Positions 31,419-43,396 are shown, counted from the stretch's first letter. The stretch is 64,000 nt of DNA from Isoetes taiwanensis (GCA_021234155.1 JAJEKV010000008.1:10410740-10474739); one strand, 5' to 3'. Translations and numbers: made by a program. The notes: generated by a model not told the origin, from the letters alone.

Positions 31419-32909
31419 TCATCGGACACTTCGACTTCTTCCAATTAGGACTCCTGCGGACCAAAGATCCAACGGTACATAAAGGCGAGGAATCTGGGGC
31501 TCCCTCTCTTCCCAAGTCGGTCGAATGGTAGCCTTATCCATGGGACAAGGCCAATGCACTTCCACTGGCAGCCATAGAATACATACTAAAGCCACCAAAA
31601 ATATGCGTGGCGATATCTCTCCCAATGACCCACTACTCGATCGATAATTGGCGGATAATGGGATGTGATTACCAATCAACGAGAGGGGCCTTGAGTTTCA
31701 AGACCTCTTCGGTCCATATGGGCTGTACTTAGAATGGAACACAACGATCTCTCCCTTATAAAGGTAGCCCATATAGTGGGCTTATACTTGCATCTCGCCA
31801 AGGGTAACTCTGTCATGTCCGGCGCAAAAAATTCATCCACAAAAATCTCTGCCAATAAACAATCGTTCTTAGGCACTTAACAAAATAAGCAAACTTATGG
31901 TAGCTTACCTCCACTTCATCGGATGCAATAACCTCTTTGGTAGAAATGTTGATGGATTGACCTTGAAGAGCTTGATTCGCTCTTTGATACTTGTTTTGCA
32001 CTATCCTTTTTTAGCCACGATGTACTTTCGCCTCGAACTTTACTACGAGACTTCCTTCAAGCCCATTTCGCCATCTCGAACTCTATCAAAAGCATTCTCG
32101 GGAGCTATTGAAGTTCCATCATAAGTTAAGAGATCGGCAGGTCCCCTAGGCACTTCCGGCTCAAGTCAATGAAGTCGTCTCTAGACCAACAACGAAAGCA
32201 TAGATTTGTCCAAGGACCTCATCTTCCCTCAAACCCAGTAATGGAAGATATATCGTGGAGAAGAAGATAGTCCTTCCCTCCTATATTAACGGGCAAGGCT
32301 TCCGTGACACCCCATCTATCAAGATTCTCTTCATGCTCGCTCACGTCTTCATCCTCGCCCCTCGCCGAGCTTTTTCCACCAGTTCCTTCTCTTTCTCGCA
32401 TCAAATACCTCCTCTACAGGTGACTGAGGTTACGCAATAGCTTTCACCCGTGGTTCTTCCCTATCTGTTGGTGGAACCGTATATATCATGTAAGTAGCAA
32501 ACATGATGTCAACGGATATAAATTATCCTTCCCATCCTTCTCACATAAGTGGTGGCGGTCTCTTGAGCGACCTTCGAACCTTATCTTGGTCACCTTTTGG
32601 GAAAAAGCTTCGTAAAGGACTTTAGACTCAATACAATCTTCCCAAATGAGGGGAAGGACGCGCTTCGCCGCCGCCACGGCCATGAAACCATGAATGTAAT
32701 CGACCATACACGCCAGCGTGTTTGTTAGCCTCGTAGATTATATCTACCGTTAGGGCGAAGTTATTGTAGACTACAAGCATGCCTACCGGTTTTCGTGCCG
32801 TTGAGCTTAACTCATCCGGGTGTGACAAATGATATACCGCTTCCTTCCTCGACGATCCGGTCATACCATGCCCGGAACTATTCCCAAGCCTCGACCTGCC
32901 GTTTGACAT
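31419..32909 (-). pseudogene. Module E: unknown protein, many frameshifts
   Basis: Minus-strand blocks run from ATG 32909 (MSNGRSRLGNSSGHGMTGSS), through VVYNNFALTVDIIYEANKHA, MVDYIHGFMAVAAAKRVLPL, WEDCIESKVLYEAFSQKVTK, an acidic stretch near 32380-32310 (ARGEDEDVSEHEENLDRW), VSYHKFAYFVKCL, AEIFVDEFFAPDMTELPLAR and FIRERSLCSIL, to about 31419. Each block looks like real protein, and neighbouring blocks are displaced by one or two bases. No known domain. Length would be about 480 codons. It ends next to palindrome cluster 3. Confidence 0.4.
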
Positions 32910-33014
32910 TGCGAAATTGTAGCCTCCCTTTAGTGCAATAAAACCTGATCGCCTAAAAGTAAGTGCTGCGCGAAATGACGGCGCGAAACTAAAATGTCTT
33001 AAGTGTCCCGACGA

Positions 33015-33232
33015 AATATACGCGACCCGTACACGGTGCTAAACAAATATAAACCCCAAAGACAAGAATAAGGTATTCGCACCGGGGCTACGGTGCGATA
33101 TTTTGTCAAAAAAGAAGGCCAAATTTATGTTAACTGCAAAACATACTACACCGCGGGCTACGGTGCGAAAACTACACAACACGACTACACTAACTCCATA
33201 TATTTCGCGACCGCGGGCTACGGTGCTATCTT
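33015..33232. repeat. Palindrome cluster 4
   Basis: Four copies: about 33018-33044 (weak), 33077-33098 (perfect: TCGCACCG-GGGCTA-CGGTGCGA), 33148-33170 and 33203-33230. It lies just beyond the 3' side of module F. Confidence 0.85.
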
Positions 33233-33439
33233 TTGCAAAAGGATATAAGTTATTGGCAAACAACACCGGATTTGAACCCCAGAACACCATTGTTATTTAT
33301 TTGTTTAACTTGTTTTCACTTAAAGAAAGTACAACGGGGAGGCATACGAGCTTTGTTGTATACAATTCTTCCCTACGTTTTCCTACCTTGACACCATCCA
33401 CCAAAAATGGAAGGCGTTTAAGTCACATTTCGATTCCAA

Positions 33440-34640
33440 AATAATTCTTACATCAAATAAAGACCATGCTTCTTCGACTTTTTAAAGTTTTAAACAATTG
33501 ACCACTTTTGAAGATAGCAATGTCAATGACCATGAGAATGGGTACCATCAAGATCGTCTTGTTCCATCGAACCCACGTCCATCTGCTCCCTTCTTTTACT
33601 TCCCTCCATCTTTCGTATTTGAAGGTAATGTAAACCGCTTGCTTTCGAATACAATACCTGATTCGAGCGCTTTCTTTCTTTATCCAGACCGTACCTTCTC
33701 AACTCCTTCATGCAGACGGGATGACCATTCATCACATAAAATGTCATCCAGAAACAACTGACAATCACTTACGGTAAACATTTTTGAAGTCTTCTTGACA
33801 TTCTCGACATTCTTAAACAAGGTAATAAACATATCGATGGGTACATTTACTTTCCGTGTCCACAGACTCCACCTTTCTCCTTCAAAGCACTCGAAAATTT
33901 CTCGTGACAATTTCAGCTTGGCAAGAAACAGAGAACTGGAATCCATTGGGCAGGAACTAATTTCGTGATAATGGGGGCAATGGTAAGTCCACAATTTTGC
34001 CTTTCCGAGGATAATACTCATATTTTAAGAACCAAATCCCCTTTCCCGCAAAGCCTGCACTTCGTTTGACCTTCAAAAGCAAGGATCCAATATCATAATA
34101 GAAAGCACGGAAGATGCTTGTGATAGAACTTCGATGGTTCCGTGTCCAAAGACATCGGAAATACAGAGCCACGAGATACGAGTAAACCCAATTAGTTGAT
34201 TTCTTCAAAATATAATGAATGACGGATTAGCACGGATATAATGAAACTCACAATTCACACGTAAGCTCAGTGGAAATTACGCCGAGATCTTATCTTTTCT
34301 TTTCTCATGTCCGCATGCGGTGTGTATAGGTGTCCGACCTTGATATATACTTCCCCTCTCCTCGAACCCGACAACAATAGCCTTCCAATGGCTTGAAATA
34401 ACATTTCTCCTGCCTTTGATCACCCGATGAGGACCTCTCGAGTGGCGGGTCGGATTGTCAATAAGCTCCCAAGAAATATATTGAAGGTACCAAATCGTTC
34501 TCACCGTGACAGTAGGTAATCGCCAATTAGATCAAACAGTCTGAATCGATGAGCTGAGCTGTAACTAGAAGGATTGAAAGCATTAGCAAAACCCGGATGG
34601 AGAGACGCTTAAAAGAAGAGCCGTTGAGGAAGGGGAGGGG
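33440..34640 (-). pseudogene. Module F: unknown protein, frameshifted
   Basis: Minus-strand blocks in order are MRTIWYLQYISWELIDNPTR (34504), ISSHWKAIVVGFEERGSIYQ, KKSTNWVYSYLVALYFRCLW (34205), SITSIFRAFYYDIGSLLLKV, FAGKGIWFLKYEYYPRKGKI, IFECFEGERWSLWTRKVNVP, VSDCQLFLDDILCDEWSSRL, then a lysine-rich end. No domain recognised. A minus-strand TATA-like TCTATAAGTA at 34641-34650 lies upstream. Coding blocks are displaced by small indels, as in module E. Confidence 0.35.
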
Positions 34641-34649
34641 TACTTATAG

Positions 34650-34984
34650 ACACCCCAACATTTGGCTGTAATTCAGTGGAATAATTTGTAATTATTACTT
34701 CCCGCCCACCGAACCTCCAGGGCAGGTAGGTAAGGATAATGCCGAACCTGTATCTTGACGACACCTGGCATGGGAAGGGAGGCATGGATGAAGAAAAGCC
34801 TGTACCCCCCCGAATTCCCATTGGCCGCGCGATTTCCATGCTGGCATCGAGCTTGGGACAATAAGTGATCCCAAAAAAACTCTAATGAATGGCAATTTAG
34901 AGATGGAGTAATACTTGAATTCTAGAAAGTGTTGAGGGTGTTTCTTGACAACACTATTTAATATGGAAAAAGTGAATGTCGTGT
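34650..34984. other. Left flank of gypsy element B
   Basis: No firm gene. Overlapping minus frames at 34609-35081 have no motif and run into the LTR. The CGTAT target site of gypsy B is at 34985-34989. Confidence 0.5.
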
Positions 34985-34989
34985 CGTAT

Positions 34990-35591
34990 TGTTTGGGGTC
35001 CGGGCTCGGGATCGCCTGAGGGACAGATCTCTGTGAGATCCGTGAAGTCCGGCAGGGCAAATCCTGAGACACTCTTGTCACGCGGGATTTTTGCTAACGG
35101 AGGAAAGAACAAAAAACTTCGGATAAAACAGCAATGGCAATACACAATGAAACACACAAGACACTTGTGGAGAACACGGCAATCCATTGATCAAAACAAG
35201 TGTACAATGAAGGCTCAAAAGAGCGACATTAACAAAGCGACCAAAGATGTCCGCTCTGTAGTGACACAAAAGAACACTCTGAACCCTCTTTTTTGAAGGA
35301 GCAAAAATGCTACAATATATAGGAACACCTGGAGTGGCCTCACGGCCTGAATCTGATCCTCATCATGACAACACGTGCTCCACTACTTGGGCACTCGAAC
35401 AGAATTGAAGCTGTCCGGGCCGTGGTTAACAGACAAGTAGTGGCCCATTGCGGGTCCTACCTTTGGGTCTTCGCTTCTTGGAGGAGCTTTGACCAGCCGT
35501 GGCTTTGTGGATCCCTCTTCTTGGACACCGGTGGGGCCTCGCCCTCATGCGCAAGTATAGACACGGTGTAATGCGGTGGCGCAGGGCTAAC
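34990..35591 (-). repeat. gypsy B 3' LTR
   Basis: In plus orientation it starts TGTTTGGGGTCCGG and ends GGGCTAAC; the final CA seen in the partner is missing here. It is bordered by TCCCCTACCA, the complement of the polypurine tract. Confidence 0.9.
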
Positions 35592-35601
35592 TCCCCTACC
35601 A
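35592..35601 (-). other. Polypurine tract of gypsy B
   Basis: On the minus strand TGGTAGGGGA(G) directly precedes the 3' LTR, the expected plus-strand primer position. It fixes the minus orientation. Confidence 0.75.
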
Positions 35602-35639
35602 AACTACACTTATTGGCTAGAAAAGGGGCATGAATTAGG

Positions 35640-38600
35640 GGGTGGGAATCCTCGTTCCTCTTTCGATCTTGAACATAGAGATGAGGGAGGCTCAGCCATC
35701 AGATTCACCGAGTGTTGTTCGCCTCTTTTCCGCATTTGCTTGAGTCCTCGATGCCAAACATTCTACCGCTCCTATGAGAAAGCCTTCGAAATCATGTTCT
35801 CCGCGTGGCGTGGATCTCGATGGAAGATTTGTGATCTCCATGTATAAGACAAGGTCCAACCCCGAACTTTCCAAAGATTTGCATTGGGGTTGCAAAATGG
35901 ATCCGGCACTTGGCGTTTCGCGATACCGAGTATGGTCATGAGTGCCGCATTGCACTCCGCTTTGCCGAAATACGAGATGGATCAGCTGAAGTTTTGGCCT
36001 TGGCAAGGAAGGTTACAAGACCGTAAATTGCATTCGGGCAGTCTTCCACCTAACACGCATTGGGCATGTATATCCGGTTGTTGGTGTTGTCCAAAGTTTC
36101 ATCCTCACGCCATTTGGCGTCTGCGGATGAAGCGCGGTCCCAACGCTTGTCCGCCGCAGAATTGCCGTGGGTGTCCAATCTGCATGTTCTTTGACTTCAA
36201 AGAGTCCGAATTTTGTCTCTCCATGCCGGGAATTGACCTTGATCAGAGGTGGGCATCCAAAGCTTGCTAGTGTACTCGGTTGTTTGGGGGGTTGGTGCCG
36301 GTCATCCTGCATCTGTTCTTGGAATTCCAATAATATCTTCTCAGGTAGCTGTTTGGTAACTGTCTCCCATGCACTGGAATGTACATGTGCCGGCCACAGT
36401 CTGTGGTCCCACTCATCGTGGAGGACGTTCGTTTCAGCTCCGCGGTGCGTGATCGCGGCAAGGAAGCATAATGTTGTAAGAACAACTGTGCAAGGTCAAG
36501 TTCTTGTTCAGAGTTGTATAGTGTCTGAAGGAGCGTGCCAAGTTCAGCTAGCCATAGCTCCACTTCTTTCTGTAGAAGAGGCATGTATTCTGAGGTAACA
36601 GTTTGCAGAAATTTTGTGTCTTGGAGGTACTTGTTCTTCTTGGTCAAAAGAACCCATTTGTGTATCTCCTTTAAAGTTCTCGGTCGTTTTATCCGAGATG
36701 AGCCCGAGTAACATGTGCCGTAGAAGTCGTGCATGACATAAGCCAGGGGGCTATGGTGCCGAGAGCTTAAAATGGTCGAGATCCGCAACCCGTAGGATAT
36801 CAAAATTGACGAGCACAAAGTGTGCCTCGTTCATGGACGACATGAAGGGCCATTGTCGTTCGATATCAGCTACAGTCGGGGGACTTGTGGTATCACCCTT
36901 GTTTCTCAGCCAGAATAAAAGAAAAGTGTTTTTCCTTGCTTGCACATAGTCATGGTAACTGGCTGGCTTCGGATAGTCCAGGGAATAGCAGAAGCAAGCT
37001 GATAGGTTTGTTCTGGCTTTTCTTCTCGCATCATCCGCTGGCCGCATCTGAAAGCCGTATCTTGTAACTGCAATGATATCTTGTTGCTCTGGAGAGACCG
37101 GTCTCATATTCGACTTTTGCGCGTGTGAGGTGTCCGGACTTGTCCGGAGAAGTTGGGAATCGAGGAGCTTGAAGCCGGAGTGGCTTGCAAGTCCGCTTTT
37201 GAGTGCGGCCTATTTCAAGAGCATCCGCGGCGGTGTTGCCGTGAGCTGGTCTAACTTGCCTTGGAGAGATCGATGTGAGCATCCTTATTCCGCAAGGTGG
37301 TTTCGAAAGTCGGACCTTGGACTCAAGTATCAAGTTGGGTGCACGGGCGTCTTTTTCTCTACCGAGTAGCATTATTCGTGACGCACATTGTTGTAGCGTG
37401 TCTCAAGATCAGTGTACTTGGTGTCGCTTTTGTTTGAGGGACTCCTTGAGTTCCTTGACAATTTTTGGGATTGATGAAGGGTTTCTCGATGGATCATGAA
37501 TTGATTGTGCAAGGCTTCTTCTCGGCCTCACAACAGCCAAATCGGGCCTTCGCAGGTGATGACTTCGGCTTGAGTTGGTCCACGGACTCGGTCGCGGCCC
37601 CTCGGTGGTGGCTATGAAGTTCGTGATGATCACGAGGAGGGCATCAAGGTACCGGAGGACGCCTTCATCAGAGGTATCCACGGCGGTGAGGAGGTGGATG
37701 GGATGGCTTTGATCCGCCACCCTTGTTTATAGATCCTTGGTCATTGGCCGGAGTGTCCTTGTGGAGTACCGTGAGATCAATGGGAGTTTTGTTGTGTCCG
37801 GGCCGTTGTTTTTGTTTGGTGCCGTTGAGTCCGAAAGTGGAATTGTTGCACAAGGTTAACCGGGTGGTTGTTCCGGTGGTTGGTTATCACCGTAGGAATA
37901 GGTTTTAGAGAATTGGAATTTACAGAGGTGGAGACGGTGGTTGTGAAATATTTAAGGTCGAGTTGGTGACGAGATTGACTTTGAGAAGGAGGAGAGTTTG
38001 GTTGAAGACCTTTCAAAGCATCAATAAGGTCGATGTTGGCTTGGTGGAGAAGGGGGCATGATGGCGCATGGGGTCCGATGATTAATGAAAGCTCCGGAAG
38101 TGGGCTCCCATGGGGCAGTCCGAGGAAGAGTTAGGATTTTTTTCCGAAGTCCGGCCAAGTTCGCTGGAAATCTCCGATACGAGTTGAGTCCAATTGATTG
38201 TTTCCCAAAGTGGTGTTGGTGAGGATATAGTACAGATGGTAGAAAACATCATTAATAGAGGTATTCTTCATGGAGTAACCCAAAAATTTCCTCCAAAGAA
38301 ACTTGGTAAAGGCATCATGTTGCTTTGGAAAGGTGGACACTTTGGTTTGTGCAAAGATTATAAGGAATAGAGCGTAATTTGGAAATATCATATTTACCAA
38401 TGTCAAGGTAAGACAAGGCATTGGGCGGATTGGGTAGAGAAAAGGCGAGGCTATGGTTTGAGGGTTTAGGAGTATAGGGTTTCCATCGACTTGGGAGGCA
38501 TATCCATCTTCTGCCTTCACCAGGTTAGCCACAAATTGTCAGAATTTGTTCTTGTTGGGAGCCGGAGTTCCTGCTGCAAAAATGAAACAATCCGGAACTC

Positions 38601-38728
38601 ACCAGAGGTTATAGGTGATGCCGATGTGGGAGCCGGTGCAGATGAAGAAACGAACTTGATATTTTCAATTGCGCCGATCCATTGGTGCGGGGCCGCTGAG
38701 TGTTGAGTTCTTGGAGGTAGAAGCCATC
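35640..38728 (-). pseudogene. gypsy B extra ORF downstream of integrase
   Basis: Minus-strand coding blocks follow ATG 38728 (MASTSKNSTLSGPAPMDRRN): VKAEDGYASQVDGNPILLNP, MIFPNYALFLIIFAQTKVST, FLWRKFLGYSMKNTSINDVF, a serine/proline/arginine stretch (37409-37720) ending KIVKELKESLKQKRHQVH, RKARTNLSACFCYSLDYPKP, NTFLLFWLRNKGDTTSPPTV, QWPFMSSMNEAHFVLVNFDI, LKEIHKWVLLTKKNKYLQDT and LQKEVELWLAELGTLLQTLY. Total length would be ~900 codons or more. No known domain, transmembrane pattern or zinc site was recognised. It is in the sense orientation of the element, where some plant gypsy groups carry an envelope-like or other extra frame; it could equally be a captured host gene. Confidence 0.5.
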
Positions 38729-39087
38729 TTGAAGGTCGAGGTCGGCCGAGTATGTAAGCCGGAAGGACGGAGTGGGAGTATGAGTGAAAAGTGAGGAGTG
38801 GAAGTGACGGTTGGGAAGGGTTTTTTTTTTTTTTGAGTCGGAGACACGCGGTCGAAGATCGCGGACGATTGAGAATCTCAAGAGACAGCCTTTTAATTCA
38901 AGATGCGTGAGAGTTCCCGGGCGGAGAATAAAACTTTAATGGCGACGCAGATAATCACGGGCGCTTGTCTTAATATTAAAAAGAGGAGTCGAAAAGTTTG
39001 CGGGTACAAAAATATCGCTGGGGAATGATTACGGAATATCCGCGGAGGTGACCTTCGTGGAACAAAGCCGCTAGGGTTGGTATTCGC

Positions 39088-39333
39088 CTATAAATTGGAA
39101 GTTGGGTTCGCCGAGAAGAACCAAAATTCGTGAAGATGGAGAACTCGATAACAGCGGTCCGTGAGCTTCCGCGACCGGATTACATGCAAGATGGACGACG
39201 CCGACCGGGGCGTCAGGAATCGCCGGATCCCTATGGATCCTTGGTTGGAGGTAATCGCCGCCAACCCGAGATAAACTCGATCGCCCGGGAGGTGATCGTT
39301 CACCGAGTGGTCGCACTGGTGGGGCTTCCGTGA
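39088..39333 (+). other. TATA-like box and short plus-strand frame inside gypsy B
   Basis: CCTATAAATTGG at 39088-39099 is followed 40 bases later by ATG 39139 (MENSITAVRELPRPDYMQDG) and 64 more codons, antisense to the element. No known motif. It may be a chance promoter-like word. Confidence 0.2.
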
Positions 39334-39607
39334 TCCTGAAAGTGGAGTGCCCCCTGAGTAAAGGGCGAAAAGTAGCAAAGATGATAGGGTTTTCCCAATT
39401 TTTGTTTAGTTTAGGACTGTTCGGGTGAAAAATCCCACAAATAATTGTAGCCTTCGGGCAATTTTGTACATAATAGAAAAGTGTTTCTCATAAATTTGTA
39501 CAAGTGGTATCTTGTTGTAAATTTTGTTCTTGAGCTAAGGATGCCGGCAAGGGTTTGAAATTTCTTGAGTCGAAATCCATTGACTAATGTAGGAAATGGA
39601 GTGCCAT

Positions 39608-40983
39608 TCAATTCTTGTAATTGTAAAACTCTCGGGATGTGGTATCTCGAAATTTTGTATGGTCCCGACCATCCGAGCTTGAGTTTGCGGGATGTTGTTG
39701 ATATCTCGAGTCGTAAAGAAGAACTAAGTCGCCAATTTGAAAAGTTTTGTTTTTGATGTGTTTGTCATGCCATTGTTTTTTGTAGTTGTTTGCCTTGTTG
39801 AAGTCTAAGAAAAGCATCTCTTCAAGTTCATCCGGTTGTTCCAGCTTTTGATAAACTCGTTCTTGCAAAGTCTGGCGATGGATTATGTTCTCGTTGCTAA
39901 CTGAAATTTGAGTGAGGGTAAAATGAACTCAAAAGGCATAAGACCTCTTGGCCATACACAAGTCGAAAAGGTGTTTGACCGGTTGCTACTTTGTATGTTG
40001 TATTGTAAGCCCATAAAACGTAGGTAACTTATCTTGCCAATCTTTTCTTGTAGGATCACAAATCTTCTTGAGAATGTGGATAAGCACCTTGTTTGTGCTT
40101 TCAGCCCAAGCCATTACCACGGGGATAGTAAGGCGTGCTTTTTCATGGTGGATGAATGTGCAGATAGTTAGTGAGTTCAGCAATAGTGTGATTGATGAAA
40201 TGAACTCCACGATCACTAACTAATTCTAAGGGACATCCAAATCGCGTGATGATGTTCTTGTAGAGAACCTTAGTCGTACTAGCAGTTGTTGTCGTAGAGC
40301 ACACGCTTCAGCCCATTTGGTTGCATAGTCCGTGAAGGCTAGAATGTAGCGTGCCCTAGTGTTGATTGCGGGTGGGTCCATGGGACCAACAAAATCCATA
40401 CCCCATTTGGCAAAGGGAGAGGCGTGGCTATTGGCGTGAGCGGGCGAGCCGCCACGGGCGTGGGTCTACCAAGCCTCGACAAACATCACACGTATGCGTG
40501 TGTATTTGTGAGCATCTTTGAAAAGCGTGGCAGAAGTAATACCCAAAGGAGGAGGAGTTTGCTTGTGTTGTCTCCGCTTGAAATGACCACCGCCAAGTCC
40601 TTCGTGGGCTTGTTTGACTAGATCGGGGACTTCGTGAGGAAGAACACATCGTCGGAGCACATTGTCTTTGCCACATTTATAGAGATGGCCAGCAACCATC
40701 GATAATCTCAGACTTCGCGAAGGAATTGTTGTTTATGCGAAGTTGTCTTTTGGAGAGAGCGTGGGGTCACTTGCCGAGTGCGCCCGAGGAGAAAGCGTTG
40801 ATAGTCGCGGGTACCAATGAGGCGTGGCGGTGACCGTGAACAGTTGAGCATCGGAAGGGCATCGCGGAACTCCTTCAGAGGGATCATCCGTGTGTATGCG
40901 TGAAAGATAGTCCGGGGACCGTGGTGAGCGCCCCGCTTGTGAATAATGTCAAAAAGGCAAACTCTTGCAATATCAATATCCAT
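39608..40983 (-). pseudogene. gypsy B integrase
   Basis: Minus-strand blocks show the core reading KWGMDFVGPMDPPAINTRAR (near 40395) and DYATKWAEACALR, then AWAESTNKVLIHILKKICDP and RKDWQDKLPT (near 40050-40110), QTPFRLVYGQE, and the C-terminal LEEMLFLDFNKANNYKKQWH with FQIGDLVLLYDSR. These are standard Ty3 integrase signatures. It is split by at least six frameshifts. It would insert the cDNA. Confidence 0.85.
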
Positions 40984-41016
40984 CGAGCAATTCGCCCGTG
41001 GGGTTTGGCTTATTGA

Positions 41017-41253
41017 TTAAATATAGAAGAGCTTGATGATCCACATAAAAGCCGTAATTTGACTACCAAGAAGATAGTGTCGAAAGCGTTGTACACAAAA
41101 GATAAGGCCAAGGGCTTCCCTTTCCCGCGGGTCGAATAGTTCTTCAGCCAGGATTGAGTTTTTCTCGGGCGATCGATGGGCTTGTCCCGATTTGGTGCAT
41201 ACTCTTGAGCTAGAACAGCTCCAATGTAAAGCCCGAAACATCAACATGGACAT
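41017..41253 (-). pseudogene. gypsy B RNase H
   Basis: Minus-strand ELFDPREREALGLIFCVQRF followed by RHYLLGSQITAF matches the conserved RNase H block of Ty3 pol. It would degrade the RNA of the RNA-DNA hybrid. Frameshifts lie on both sides. Confidence 0.85.
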
Positions 41254-42330
41254 GAAATGGTTTGTCCCATTGAGGTGGTACTAGCACGGGGCTTCGTGAG
41301 CTTGACTTTGAGTTCTTTAAAAGCTTGATTTGCATCAGATGTCCAAGTCCATGTGTATGGATTTCCGGTCGGTTTGTGAATTGGATCAGCAATCGGTGCC
41401 AATTCGGAATAAAGGTGGCATAGAAGTTGACTTTGCCAAGAAAGGAACGCGGTGTCCTTGATATTAGCGCAGTGGATATGCTCGATGACACAACTGATTT
41501 TTGTCGGGTCCGTTGTAATGCGTGTCGACTCACGACATGTCCTAGAAGTACACCCAGGTGACACGAGGAAGGTGCACTTTTCCGGATTGAGGCTAATTCC
41601 ATTCATCACGCCGTTGAAAAACTAGTTCAAGTTTTACCAAATGGTCCATAACGTGGGTGTAAGTGGAGAAGTCATCCCAAAGACTTGCGAGAAAGGGATG
41701 AACTTGCATGTACTCTTGAAAACAAAAAAGCATAATGCGTTGAAATGTGGATGGTGAGTTTGACAATCCAAAAGAGCGACTTTGTAAAAGCAAAGGTACC
41801 CCCATGGAGTAGTGAAGGTAGTCTTTAGTTGATCTTCTTCTCGAATGGATATTTGATTATAACCTGGAGAAGCCGCCCATGAAGGAGTACATCTCGTGGC
41901 CTGCTACATCTTCCAACACTTGATCCGGAAGGGAGAGGGAAATGATCCCGGTCCGCGGCTTGATTGAGTTTTCTATAATCCACACAAACGCCTTGAATTT
42001 TTCCATTATGTTTGAGGGCAATAACAATAGGACTTACCCATTCGAATGTTTGACCTCAGAGATAAGTCCAGCGATCCAAAAGCTTGTCAATTTCGGCTTT
42101 AACCTTTTCACGGTAGTTTGGGTTAAGCCCGATCGCCGTTGCTAGATGGGTCTAGCATCCGGGCTTGGTGGGAATCGAGTTGTCCCAATTCTTTCTTGAT
42201 ACCTCTGAGGTCTTTGTAGCTCCAAGCAAAGATGTGCTTGAAACGCTTGAATAGCACAATGGCTTGCTCCCTGAATCGTGGCGTGAGGTCGGCGTGCCAA
42301 TCGGATTGGTTGATTTGTTCCAATATCAAT
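41254..42330 (-). pseudogene. gypsy B reverse transcriptase
   Basis: Minus-strand reading includes VCVDYRKLNQAADRDHFPLP (near 41960-41995), a YNQI block, FGLSNSPSTFQRIM (near 41750), the active-site stretch WDDFSTYTHVMDHLVKLELV (near 41640-41690) and GISLNPEKCTFLV (near 41575). All standard Ty3 RT motifs are present, but the residue two before DD is not the usual Tyr. Heavily frameshifted. Confidence 0.88.
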
Positions 42331-42577
42331 TATGTCTACCGCAGGGAGTTTGAATGTGTGGAATGACTTGATCATCCCGAGCAAGTGGGTCGGGCTCACG
42401 CAGTAGGACAGGATGTTCATGTTGACCAATTTTGAAAAAATAGTGGCGTGCCACTAGAGTTGGTGTGTGGTGTCTTCTTGAACGGGAGGAGGAGGGGGGT
42501 ACCGTCTCCTCATGTGGAACCAATGTGACGTTGTTACAAGGTGTCAAATAGGGGTCAACCGCGTTGCTATGCCTTTA

Positions 42578-43050
42578 TCAATATCCATGTCTTCCCATGG
42601 TTGATTGTATTACGGGTAAGCCGTGAGTGGCAAACCCTTGGCTTGTAACCGATAGGTGTTGCAAACTTGTTGAGTCACCGTCGATTCGCCGTGATCTCTG
42701 AAATGATCCGCCCGTGGTCAGATCCATCGTCTTGATGAGCTTGCCATCCGTGATAACAAGTTGATCCGTGGCCCAAGAGTGAATGCTTTTAGCTTGTCTC
42801 AAAAGGGTCGCCCTACTAACATTTCATAATCTCCGGATCTTCTCCTGCTCTCCAAACACCGAATTCCATGGTAAATTGTAGATCTCCAATATTGACCGGT
42901 ATTGGTTGTGTAACTCCTTGTGGTCGTGATATGGCCATTAAGCTTGATGTCATAAGGGGCAGTATGGAGCTCCCTTATGCCCAATTGTCGCCCGAGATTA
43001 TCGTAATAAGATTGATTTGCTTACCGCCACCATCGATCCGAACATGGTGA
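42578..43050 (-). pseudogene. gypsy B protease region
   Basis: Minus-strand SGDYEMLVGRPFLRQAKSIH followed by SWATDQLVITDGKL is the typical C-terminal block (ILGRPFL...) of the gypsy protease. The catalytic Asp turn upstream (near 43000-43060) is obscured by frameshifts. It would cleave the polyprotein. Confidence 0.7.
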
Positions 43051-43396
43051 ACACCTTTTTGGCCCATGTGCATGCACCCGGGTGTTGATGTGGATGATCG
43101 CATTAACGTGTAATCTGAGGTTTTGTAAAATGTGCTCGTGAGTGCTGGACATAGTTGTAGGATAGTCGTAAGGCTGAGAGGAATTTTGATTTTAGCAAGT
43201 TCTTGTTGAAGTTCGGAGGGATTGCGGGGTAGTTGTGGTGGATCCGTGGGTTGTTGTTGCTCAGCAATAGATGTCGCTACCTTGTTGAGGAGGTCGACTT
43301 CAGCAGCAATGTTGAGTGGTGGTGTTGCGGATGTCGTGGCATTCGTGGTGCGTGGCTCCGTCGTGTGGTAGCATTGGCGGACTTGAGTGCCTTACC

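Noticed and set aside
25966-33232. CRISPR-like array formed by the repeated palindromes
   Set aside because: The copies are unevenly spaced and diverged, with no uniform spacers, in a plant-type sequence.
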